Assembly: GCA_964481145.1 (NCBI GenBank)
Contig: CAYZTA010000001.1
Coordinates: forward strand, 139,628 to 203,627
From: Sandaracinus sp964481145
GTDB taxonomy: Bacteria; Myxococcota_A; Polyangia; Polyangiales; Sandaracinaceae
Reading direction: 5' to 3'
Length of the DNA: 64,000 nt
Shown: positions 34,916 through 42,199 of the stretch, piece by piece
Layout: every line of letters starts with the position of its first letter
How positions within the stretch are numbered: the stretch's first letter is position 1
Notes under the pieces: generated by a model
What the model saw: the letters and a program-made list of their open reading frames with translations, nothing else
Told to the model about the DNA's origin: nothing
Database searches by the model: none
Program-made: the position numbers and the translations under genes

Positions 34916-35021
34916 ATGGAAAGAGGCGCGCGAGGGGGGCAAAACGGCTCAACATGAGTCATCGAGCCGTGAAAATCCGTGCCATCCATGGGATTCCAGG
35001 GCCTTCGCCCGGCGATCGGCT

Positions 35022-35396
35022 ATGATCACGAAGCTCGCCACCCGCGCACGCGTCCGTAGTCAAGGTGCGCTCGCCATCGGCAACGACTCCGAACCGCTTC
35101 CAGATGCATCGGTGCTCGAGCGCCGTGATGACGACGACGCTCATCCGACGGCCTACCTCGTCATCGAGGTCGCTCGCACATCGCTCAAGCGTGACCGTGG
35201 TGCCAAAGCGGTCCTCTATGCGCGCGCCGGAATCCCCGAGTATTGGGTCGTCAACCTCATCGATCGAATCATCGAAGTACACTCCGACATCGTGTCTGGA
35301 ACCTACGCCCGCATCACGCCCTATCGGCGAGGAAACTCGATTCGACTCGTCGCGTTCCCCGATATCGAAATCGCCGTCGACGATTCCCTTCGCTGA
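35022..35396 (+). pseudogene. N-terminally truncated Uma2-family (DUF820) nuclease-like gene
   Basis: The 124 codons from 35022 match the C-terminal two thirds of Uma2/DUF820 proteins: RARVRSQ, SEPLPDASV (first acidic residue of a PD-(D/E)xK-type site), YLVIEVARTSLKRDRGAK, then GIPEYWVVNLIDRIIEVH. The intact copy at 55306 has about 60 more residues at the front, including the HVELIRGVIVRM strand; these are absent here. The sequence upstream overlaps the start of the divergent FG-GAP gene. The active-site residues remain, but the fold is probably incomplete, so I call it a remnant; a short functional form cannot be excluded. Confidence 0.6.
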
Positions 35397-35397
35397 T

Positions 35398-36327
35398 TCA
35401 GCCGTGGTTAGGGTCCATGACGATCACCCGTTCACGTGGGAGATCGTAGGTGATCACGAAGGACGATAGGAACTCATTGCCGACCAAACCGTCGTGGATG
35501 ATCTCCTGGAACATCGTGCGAAGCCCAGTGCGGTGAAGAGTCGGCGCGTCGACGAAACCGATCGGTGCATCGAGGGTCGTGAAGAAACGGGCATACGTGT
35601 GCCCCGTCTCGTCCTGACCCTCGCGCCGGCGAATGGACTCGTCCTCGAGATCGATGCCGAGCGTTTGCGCGTATCGCGCATGAAGGGTGAGCCCAGGGCT
35701 CCCAGTATCCATGAGCATCTCGGCCGATGCGGCGTGCTCTCCCGGGCCGATGATCATCCGCACGAACACATCGAGTGCTGGCCCATGACGGTCGAGCCGA
35801 ATAGGAAACGCCTGTCCAACGGCCTCACGTTCGGTGAGCGTGCTGTCGGACTCGAGCGTCAAGGTGCCCCTTGGACCGTCGATCGTGAAGGGAATCCGCT
35901 CGAAGAAAGGCAACCCCACGAAGGCTTCGATCTGTGGCTCCGGGAAGAAACCCTCGATGTCGATCACTCCGGCGACGACGTTCTCTCGCGCAACAGAACC
36001 TATCTCGAGACGAGCCAGCGTCGTGAGCGGAAAGGTCACGGCCTGGCCCGACATCCGTTGGCCTGTGAACTCGCCGTTCACCTCGCAGCCAATTCGTTCG
36101 CAGAGAGGCCGGGAGATCAGCGCGAGCCCGATCCCCGTGTCGAGGATGGCTTCGGTCGGGACTTCGCCGTTGATCCGTACGGGCAACGTGTGGAAGTGCT
36201 GCTGTGCCCGGCCGAGTGGCACGATGGTCAAGGGCTCTGGCACACGCTGCACTTGCGATGGAATCGCAGGGGGCGACGATGCACAGCCAATCAAGAGGAG
36301 TACCGCAACGGCTCGCAAGTTGGGCAT
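35398..36327 (-). CDS. Retropepsin-like aspartyl protease lipoprotein
   Basis: The 309-residue product starts at 36327 (MPNLRAVAVLLLIGC), a lipoprotein signal with Cys at the end. It holds two retropepsin-type catalytic motifs, ILDTGIG near residue 60 and LMDTGSPG near residue 205, each followed by a hydrophobic-hydrophobic-Gly strand (FVGLPFF, LVGNEFLSS). Bacterial periplasmic proteins of this type have two DTG lobes in one chain, like eukaryotic pepsins. The substrate is unknown. It is divergent from the ECF sigma gene and ends one base after the Uma2 fragment, on the opposite strand. Confidence 0.8.
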   Translation of the reverse strand: MPNLRAVAVLLLIGCASSPPAIPSQVQRVPEPLTIVPLGRAQQHFHTLPVRINGEVPTEAILDTGIGLALISRPLCERIGCEVNGEFTGQRMSGQAVTFPLTTLARLEIGSVARENVVAGVIDIEGFFPEPQIEAFVGLPFFERIPFTIDGPRGTLTLESDSTLTEREAVGQAFPIRLDRHGPALDVFVRMIIGPGEHAASAEMLMDTGSPGLTLHARYAQTLGIDLEDESIRRREGQDETGHTYARFFTTLDAPIGFVDAPTLHRTGLRTMFQEIIHDGLVGNEFLSSFVITYDLPRERVIVMDPNHG

Positions 36328-36470
36328 GGCGCCATCTACCACCATCTCGCTTTGTGAGCTCCCTTCATTCAGCTCCTCGAGGGGCAAAACGGCTCAAACG
36401 AGCTATCACGTTGTCGTTCGGATTTTTTTGAGCCGTTCCGCGCCGCTCGCGCGCCTCCCTTATTGAACAC

Positions 36471-37112
36471 ATGCGCTCCACCTCTCAACCCGCGGCGAAA
36501 GCTCCTATGCGCCCACCAGAAAGGCGGGAGCGAGGGCGCGTCGTTCCGCGCGTGGAGCGGGAAGATGCTCCGGACGACGCCGAGCTCGTGTTGCGGGCAC
36601 GACGTGGCGATCGGTGGGCGCAAGAGGCGATCTTCAGGCGCTATGTGCACGATGTGACTTCCATCGTGCAGCGGCTCATCCGCCGTCGTCAGGACGCGGA
36701 CGATATCGTGCAGGAGACGTTCACGAGCGCGCTCACGTCGCTCGACGCGCTGCGGGAGCCTGAGGCCTTGCGCAGCTGGCTGCTCGGGATCGCGGTTCAT
36801 CGCGTGAAGAGGCGCGCTCGCAAGCAATCGTTCCTCCGCATGCTCGGGCTCGACCAAGGGCTCGACGATGCTTCGCTCACGGTGCTCGCTTCCACAGATG
36901 CCACGCCGGAGATGTGCGCCGAGCTGGCGCTCGTCGAAGAGGCGCTCGCCCGCGTTCCGCACGACGAGCGCGTCGCGTGGATGCTCCGCTATGTCGAAGG
37001 CGAGAAAATGGAGGACGTCGCGAGCATCCTCGGATGTTCGCTCGCGACGGCCAAGCGGCGTGTCTCCGCCGCGGACTCACGCGTGCAGCAGCACATCGGA
37101 GGTCGCTCATGA
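36471..37112 (+). CDS. ECF-type RNA polymerase sigma factor
   Basis: The 213-residue protein has an Arg-rich N-terminal extension, sigma region 2 (FRRYVHDVTSIVQRLI, DADDIVQETFTSAL) at ~55-100, and a region 4 HTH (YVEGEKMEDVASILGCSLATAKRRV) at ~170-200. It lacks regions 1 and 3, as in extracytoplasmic-function factors. The stop overlaps the start of the next gene by ATGA. That downstream FecR-like membrane protein is probably its anti-sigma factor. The start could also be the ATG at 36507. Confidence 0.88.
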   Translation: MRSTSQPAAKAPMRPPERRERGRVVPRVEREDAPDDAELVLRARRGDRWAQEAIFRRYVHDVTSIVQRLIRRRQDADDIVQETFTSALTSLDALREPEALRSWLLGIAVHRVKRRARKQSFLRMLGLDQGLDDASLTVLASTDATPEMCAELALVEEALARVPHDERVAWMLRYVEGEKMEDVASILGCSLATAKRRVSAADSRVQQHIGGRS

Positions 37113-38275
37113 AGCACCTGCCGACCCCGATCGTCAGCGTGCTCGACGACGACGTGGACGAGTTGCGGATCAACGCCGTGTGGAGCGGCGTCGAAGTCGC
37201 GATCGCTCGGAAGAGCGCGGGCCGAGGCCCCGTGGCGCTGATGGCCGCGGGCTTTTCCGTCGCGGCGGCGATCCTCGTGGGCGTCGTCCTGACTCGCCCG
37301 ATGGGCGAATCGTCATTGGCGCTCGAAGATGGGAGCGCGCCCGTCATTTCGGAGGTCTCGCTGGGTGAGCCTGCACGCACCCTCCGCTTCGCGGAGCGTT
37401 CGTCGATCACGCTCTCACCAGGAACGCGGATCGAGCCCGTCGCGAACAACGCCTCCGAGTTCAGCCTTGCGCTCTCCCAGGGACACGCCGATTTCGAGAT
37501 CACTCCCGGCGGACCGCGACGTTGGCGCATCGATTGCGGACCTTTGAAGGTCGAGGTGCTCGGCACGGCGTTCACCATCGATCGCAGCGCGACCCGGATT
37601 CGGATCGCGGTCGCGCGCGGCCTCGTCATGGTCACGGGAGAGGGCGAGGCGGCGGCGTTCGGCGCGCGCAAGTTGCGGCGAGGAGAATCGGCCGAGGTCC
37701 GGCTCGATGCGCCGCCCGAGAGCGCGCCGATCGCGCCTCGTGTGGCTCCCATGGAAGATACGGTCGAAGCGCCTCCACCGCGTCTTCCTCCGCCTTCCTC
37801 ATCGGCTCGAGTGGAGTCATGGCGCGCGCTCGCCGAGCGGGGCGATCACGCTTCTGCGTACGAGGTGCTCTCTCCGAGCGGCATCGAGCAGCGATCGGAG
37901 CGCGCGAATGTGCGTGAGCTGATGCTGCTCGCCGATGTCGCGCGGTTGTCGGGACACCCGGCGGATGCAGTGCGACCGCTCGAGCGTCTCCTCGCGATGC
38001 ATTCACGCGATCCGGAAGCGCCTTTGGCGGCGATCATTCTCGGGCGTTTGGAGCGTGCCCGCGGCAATCACGGCCGCGCGGCCGCGGTGCTGGGGCGCGC
38101 CATCGAGCTCGGTGTTCCGTCGGCTCTTTTGCAAGATATCCGTGCGGAGCGAGTCATCGAGCTCGGGCGCGCAGGAGATCGGGAACGGGCCCGCGCAGAA
38201 GCGCGCGCGTATCTCGACGCCTATCCACAAGGGGCACACGCAGAAGACATGCGGACATGGCTCGAAGCGCGCTGA
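37109..38275 (+). CDS. FecR-domain membrane protein, likely anti-sigma regulator
   Basis: The 388-residue protein has a cytosolic N-terminus of about 45 residues, one membrane segment (VALMAAGFSVAAAILVGVVL) at ~46-65, then a FecR domain (RTLRFAERSSITLSPGTRIE, LALSQGHADFEI, LKVEVLGTAFTIDRS) at ~85-185. A Pro-rich linker and a C-terminal TPR-like helical domain (~235-385) follow. It is coupled to the ECF sigma gene by ATGA and overlaps the next gene. FecR-type proteins pass envelope signals to their sigma factor. The added TPR part is common in myxobacterial versions. Confidence 0.82.
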   Translation: MKHLPTPIVSVLDDDVDELRINAVWSGVEVAIARKSAGRGPVALMAAGFSVAAAILVGVVLTRPMGESSLALEDGSAPVISEVSLGEPARTLRFAERSSITLSPGTRIEPVANNASEFSLALSQGHADFEITPGGPRRWRIDCGPLKVEVLGTAFTIDRSATRIRIAVARGLVMVTGEGEAAAFGARKLRRGESAEVRLDAPPESAPIAPRVAPMEDTVEAPPPRLPPPSSSARVESWRALAERGDHASAYEVLSPSGIEQRSERANVRELMLLADVARLSGHPADAVRPLERLLAMHSRDPEAPLAAIILGRLERARGNHGRAAAVLGRAIELGVPSALLQDIRAERVIELGRAGDRERARAEARAYLDAYPQGAHAEDMRTWLEAR

Positions 38276-39330
38276 TCATCGTGTCCGCATGCCTCTGCTT
38301 TTCCTTCGGCGTGCGCGCGCACGGGCAAGATGTTCGGCGCGCGTCGTGGGCCGAGCCTTCATGCGTGCCGACGTGGTGGGACAGCACGTTGCTCAGCGCT
38401 CTTCGGGTCGAGCTTCGAGAGCTGGGCATCGAGGTTCTTCTCGAAGGGGATTCGTCCGAAGAGCCGAACACGACGCAGATCTTTGCGGCGCCCACGAGCT
38501 GTGAGCCAGAGGCCACGTCGGTTCGGATCGAAGTGAGGCTCACATCGCATTCGCGCATTCGAGAAGTCGACCTTGCCGACATCGCACCGGCCGGTCGTTC
38601 TCGCACCCTCGCGCTTGCCATCGCGAGCACCGTCGCAGGAGCGATGCTGGTCGTCTCGGATGCTGCCGCGACCGAAGAGACGGAAGAGGCGAGCGAGGTA
38701 GAAGAACAAGAATTCGCACCTTCATTGGAGGAAGACGCTGCATTCGGGCGCGTCGACGAACCTGCGTCAGCGCTTGCCGCAGCTTCGAATTACGAGCCCA
38801 CGAGCGCCCGTCGTGGGCTCGCCAGCCTCGAAGTGGGTGCTGATGGCGCTTGGTTGCCATCGCGTTCCGTTGCGCTCGGGGGTGCGCGCGCTTCGGTCGT
38901 GCTGCGTCCCTTTCCTGAGCTTCCATCCCTCGTCCTTTTCGGTGGGGCTCGTGGGCTCTTCGGGAGTTCATACGACCTGCTCGGCGAAGTCCGCGGCAGC
39001 TATTTCGACGGCACGCTCGGCACCGGCTTCGAAGACGACTTAGGGGCGATTCGTGTTGGGATTCGCGGAGCGATCACCCTTGGCGCGGCGATCGGGGAAG
39101 GTGTTCCGGCGCGTGAAGGTGTGATCGGTCGATCGGAGCTCGCGCCCATCCTTGCGATCGAGCTTGCGGCCCAGCTCGATCTCGCGATCCTCGGCCCCTT
39201 TGCCGTGTACATCGACGCGCACATCAGCGTGATCGTGCTCGGCCTCGACGCGCGCGCTGGCGCTCGATCCGCGCTCCCGCTCCGCGACGTCATGCCAGGC
39301 CTTCGTCTCGGCGTACGGCTCGATTTGTGA
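38257..39330 (+). CDS. Secreted protein in the sigma-FecR operon, possible outer-membrane component
   Basis: The 357-residue product has a signal peptide (LIIVSACLCFSFGVRA) and overlaps the end of the FecR-like gene by 19 bases. Residues ~25-125 form a mixed domain that could bind a ligand. A Glu-rich linker follows (~145-170), then a C-terminal part of alternating hydrophobic and Gly-rich strands (ASVVLRPFPELPSLVLFGGARG, IRVGIRGAITLGAAIG). It ends GLRLGVRLDL, as in small outer-membrane barrels. It may sense or be the product of the pathway controlled by the sigma factor. The family is not recognised. Confidence 0.7.
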   Translation: MARSALIIVSACLCFSFGVRAHGQDVRRASWAEPSCVPTWWDSTLLSALRVELRELGIEVLLEGDSSEEPNTTQIFAAPTSCEPEATSVRIEVRLTSHSRIREVDLADIAPAGRSRTLALAIASTVAGAMLVVSDAAATEETEEASEVEEQEFAPSLEEDAAFGRVDEPASALAAASNYEPTSARRGLASLEVGADGAWLPSRSVALGGARASVVLRPFPELPSLVLFGGARGLFGSSYDLLGEVRGSYFDGTLGTGFEDDLGAIRVGIRGAITLGAAIGEGVPAREGVIGRSELAPILAIELAAQLDLAILGPFAVYIDAHISVIVLGLDARAGARSALPLRDVMPGLRLGVRLDL

Positions 39331-39393
39331 AGACCCTCGTGCCGTACGAAAACACGGTAGCGGGTCGGTCCTTGGTCTCGTAGACTGAGATTG

Positions 39394-39627
39394 ATGACCT
39401 CAACGGCCAAAAAGATCTTGGATGAAGCGCTTGCGCTTCCGGAACAAGACCGGGCTGCGTTGGTGGATGCTCTTAGCGAGAGCCTCGAAACGTTCGAAGA
39501 TGATCTGAGTGCAGAGTGGAAGACTGAGATCACCCGACGGATCAAAGCCATTGAGCGCGGGGAATCTCGCCTGATCCCTGGCGATGAAGTCGAGGCTCAG
39601 ATTCGAAAGACCCTCCGCAAGATCTAA
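39394..39627 (+). CDS. Antitoxin of ParE-type module (addiction module protein)
   Basis: The 77-residue, acidic, helical protein (KKILDEALALPEQDRAALVDALSESL ... RRIKAIERGE) matches the small 'addiction module component' family that precedes RelE/ParE toxins. The ATG at 39394 is used; a TTG lies just before it. The stop is two bases before the toxin start, so the genes are co-transcribed. These antitoxins neutralise the toxin by wrapping it with a C-terminal helix. Confidence 0.85.
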   Translation: MTSTAKKILDEALALPEQDRAALVDALSESLETFEDDLSAEWKTEITRRIKAIERGESRLIPGDEVEAQIRKTLRKI

Positions 39628-39629
39628 TA

Positions 39630-39938
39630 ATGCGCTTGCCATTTGAATCGGGAGCCGCGGATGAGCTCGAAGCGGCAGCAATTCGATATGAGGAAGAGCG
39701 ATTTGGTTTCGGTACGCTGCTCATATCCGAAGTCCGGCGAAGCGTAGATCGGGCTGCTCGGTTCCCAGAAAGTGGGGTCCAAGTTTTCGGTTTTGATCCA
39801 AAGCATGAAGTACGTCGGTTCGTATTAAGGCGTTTCCCATACTCGGTTGTGATTGCGATCGTCGCAGGCCAGCGCGTGGTCGTCGCCGTCGCTCACTCGA
39901 GCAGGAATCCTGATGACTGGCGTCATCGCGTGAAGTAA
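39630..39938 (+). CDS. RelE/ParE-family toxin
   Basis: The 102-residue protein shows the RelE/ParE pattern: an N-terminal helical pair (ADELEAAAIRYEEERFGFG), a FPESGVQVFG segment, then the strand block VRRFVLRRFPYSVVIAIV and VVVAVAHSSRNPDDWRHR at the end. ParE members poison DNA gyrase and RelE members cut mRNA on the ribosome; the HSSRxPxxW ending is usual for the ParE-like branch. It directly follows its antitoxin. Confidence 0.88.
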   Translation: MRLPFESGAADELEAAAIRYEEERFGFGTLLISEVRRSVDRAARFPESGVQVFGFDPKHEVRRFVLRRFPYSVVIAIVAGQRVVVAVAHSSRNPDDWRHRVK

Positions 39939-39981
39939 TCACTTCTCGTTGGCCACTCGCCTTCGGTTCGAGAATGTCTCG

Positions 39982-40992
39982 TCAATCGGCGGCGCGGCTG
40001 GTCGCAAACTCTGGAAATGCATGCGCGATTTCGTCGGTCAGCGCACGCGCGATCTCCTCTTCCATCTGGATCATCTCGGTGGCGATCCGTTCGACGTTGC
40101 GCTGATACACGAACACGCGTCCTGCACGCGGAGGCGCGCCTTCCGGGCTGAGATCATCGAGCAGCACCGGGATGCGCGGGTCCACGCCCTCGGCGACCAC
40201 CTCAGCGCCTGGCAGATCAGCCACAATCACGAGCGCTCCCTCGATGACGCGTGCGATGTTGCCTTGCACCTTGGTCATGGCCGCTTGCACGCGGCGCTCG
40301 AACGCATCCGAGCTCATGAGCGGCCCGTGCATGCCGCTCCGCAATTCGCTGTCGCGTGATTGAAGAAACGCAATCGATGCGCCTCGGGTGTCGCCGCGTT
40401 CTTGGAGCACCATCCCCAAGTAATAAAGCGCCTCCGCGTGGCGCGGCTCTTTCTCGATCGCACGACGGAGCCATGGCTCGCTTCCGAGGACATCGCCTGT
40501 TTCGAAGCGTGCTCGACCAATCGAAAATGAGATGGCCGGGTTTTCGAAGGGGCCTTCGGGCAAAGTCGCGAGCATTTGTTGGGCTGCATCACGATCGCCT
40601 TTGCCAAGCAACGCATCGATCTTCAGAAGAACAGCGTCCGCTGTTTCCTCCGGATCCTCGATCCAATCGAGGGCAGCATCGATGAGCGCGATCGCGCCAT
40701 CCCAGTCGTGCAGCGGATGGATCCGCACTTCGGCCGCGTTCAGCATCGCTTCGACGAAGCTCTCGTCGAGCTCGATCGCGCGTTCGTAGTGTTCGAGCGC
40801 CTCTTCGGCGTGCCCCTCTTGCGCACGGATGTAACCCATGAGGTTGTGCACCTCGGGCGCATCTCCATCCATCTCGAACGACTTTTCCGCTGAGCGCATC
40901 GCGCCCGCGAAATCACCTCGAGAGACCAAATCCCACGCACGGTCGAGGTGCGCGCTCCATTGGTCCATCGGACCTTTGTCATGAATTGCCAT
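39982..40992 (-). CDS. TPR protein with a zincin-like C-terminal domain lacking the first His
   Basis: The 336-residue cytosolic protein starts at 40992 (MAIHDKGPMDQW). Residues ~10-235 form TPR repeats (PEVHNLMGYIRAQEGHAEEALEHY; HAEALYYLGMVLQERGD). Residues ~240-336 resemble the short zincin-like metallopeptidase family: VDPRIPVLLDD, VFVYQRNVER, then EEIARALTDEIAHAFPE. In that family the last segment usually holds HExxH; here it reads DEIAH, so the first zinc ligand is Asp. It may be inactive or use a changed metal site. It is divergent from the MepA-like gene. Confidence 0.75.
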   Translation of the reverse strand: MAIHDKGPMDQWSAHLDRAWDLVSRGDFAGAMRSAEKSFEMDGDAPEVHNLMGYIRAQEGHAEEALEHYERAIELDESFVEAMLNAAEVRIHPLHDWDGAIALIDAALDWIEDPEETADAVLLKIDALLGKGDRDAAQQMLATLPEGPFENPAISFSIGRARFETGDVLGSEPWLRRAIEKEPRHAEALYYLGMVLQERGDTRGASIAFLQSRDSELRSGMHGPLMSSDAFERRVQAAMTKVQGNIARVIEGALVIVADLPGAEVVAEGVDPRIPVLLDDLSPEGAPPRAGRVFVYQRNVERIATEMIQMEEEIARALTDEIAHAFPEFATSRAAD

Positions 40993-41067
40993 AAACGAAG
41001 ACGACCCGGAACGTACGTGGCCCGGCGCACACGTCAAGGGCCTCGATCTGATAGGCTCTGTCGTCCG

Positions 41068-41907
41068 ATGTGGCGTGGAACTGTTCTCGGAACTCTCGGG
41101 CTCTTCGCCTTGAGCGCATGCATGGGCGTCGTGCCTGTTTCTTCTCGTGCAACTTCGTTCGGCACGACGTCGAGCGGCTGTCTCGTGAATGGGGTGCCTT
41201 TCCCCGACCGCGGTCCGGGTTTTCTGAGCGCACGCCCCGGTGAGAGCACTCGATTTGGAACGCCGGCGCTCGTGACGGCGCTCCAACGTGCGCTGAGAGA
41301 TGTGCATCAGACATTCCCCGGAACATCACCGACCCGAGTCGGTGATCTTTCCGCGCCCCGAGGCGGCCGTCACAGACGTCATCGCAGTCATCGCACCGGG
41401 CGCGATGTCGATGTCATCTTTTATTTGACGGATGCCGCAGGGCGTTCGGTCTCACCGCGCGGTTGGCTCGCGTTTTCTCGATTCGGGCATGCGTTCGAAG
41501 AGAGGACAGAGCACACGTACTTCTTCGATGATGCGCGCAATTGGCGATTCGTTCGGGCGCTTCTGCTCGATCCCGAAGCGAACGTGCAGTGGATCTTCGT
41601 GAGCCGTGGCCTCAAGACGCGTCTCCTGGAGTACGCGCTCGCCCACGAGTCGAACGCCGATGTCTTGGTGCGCGCTGCGTACGTCTTGCAGCAGCCCGAG
41701 CGCGCTGCACCTCACGACGATCATTTTCACGTGCGTGTGTACTGCACACCCGAAGATCGAGCCTCAGGGTGCCGCGATGTCGGGCCGCGCTGGCCATGGC
41801 TTCGCCCCGATGTCGAACACATCCAAGGCCACGATGGTCCTGGTCTCGATGATGCGAGTCTCGTCGCGATGTTCCTCGATGGGGATGATCCCGCCGCTGA
41901 AAATTGA
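41068..41907 (+). CDS. MepA-like penicillin-insensitive murein endopeptidase lipoprotein (M74)
   Basis: The 279-residue product starts at 41068 with a lipoprotein signal ending ALSAC. The zinc motifs of LAS-type M74 peptidases are present: SHRTGRDVDV (HxxGxxxD) near residue 110 and HDDHFHVRVYC near residue 215. E. coli MepA cuts the D-Ala-mesoDap cross-link of peptidoglycan without being blocked by penicillin, so a role in periplasmic wall remodelling is expected. It is 279 residues against 274 for E. coli MepA. A feo operon follows. Confidence 0.88.
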   Translation: MWRGTVLGTLGLFALSACMGVVPVSSRATSFGTTSSGCLVNGVPFPDRGPGFLSARPGESTRFGTPALVTALQRALRDVHQTFPGTSPTRVGDLSAPRGGRHRRHRSHRTGRDVDVIFYLTDAAGRSVSPRGWLAFSRFGHAFEERTEHTYFFDDARNWRFVRALLLDPEANVQWIFVSRGLKTRLLEYALAHESNADVLVRAAYVLQQPERAAPHDDHFHVRVYCTPEDRASGCRDVGPRWPWLRPDVEHIQGHDGPGLDDASLVAMFLDGDDPAAEN

Positions 41908-41928
41908 GACGCTCCGGCTTGCTCAAAG

Positions 41929-41943
41929 CGAGAATCATTATCA
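41929..41943 (+). promoter_or_regulatory. Fur-box-like site upstream of feoA
   Basis: CGAGAATCATTATCA matches the 7-1-7 Fur core TGATAATNATTATCA at all but two bases (positions 1 and 4). It lies 10 bases before the GTG start of feoA, just after the mepA-like stop. Ferric-uptake-regulator repression of ferrous iron transport is well established in other bacteria, so iron control of this operon is likely. Confidence 0.6.
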
Positions 41944-41953
41944 TCTTCCGCCT

Positions 41954-42199
41954 GTGAAGGGTTCTTCGACAATCGCGGGTTTGCGCGTGGGTGAGGAAGG
42001 TCTCGTGGCCGACGTGGGCGGTGAGCGCGCGATTTCGGTTCGGCTCATGGAGATGGGTCTCCTCCCTGGGACTCGTGTTCGAGTCGTACGCGTCGCGCCT
42101 CTCGGCGACCCGATCGAGATTCGTCTTCGCAGCTATTCGCTCTCGATTCGCAAGGCAGACGCCCATGCGGTGGCGATTGCTCGGGAGCCTCGTTCATGA
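41954..42199 (+). CDS. feoA: FeoA, ferrous iron transport accessory protein
   Basis: The 81-residue SH3-like protein (VGEEGLVADVGGERAISVRLMEMGLLPGTRVRV begins within it; PLGDPIEIRLRSYSLSIRKADA) supports FeoB in iron(II) uptake. The GTG at 41954 gives a product of normal length, although the frame is open further upstream through the mepA-like gene. It overlaps feoB by four bases (ATGA). Confidence 0.9.
   Translation: MKGSSTIAGLRVGEEGLVADVGGERAISVRLMEMGLLPGTRVRVVRVAPLGDPIEIRLRSYSLSIRKADAHAVAIAREPRS

Noticed and set aside
33341..34942. Single 533-codon minus-strand frame running through the N block
   Set aside because: The part after the gap is read in the wrong frame (Pro/Thr/Arg repeats); the FG-GAP repeat continues in another frame, showing that the 100-N length is arbitrary.
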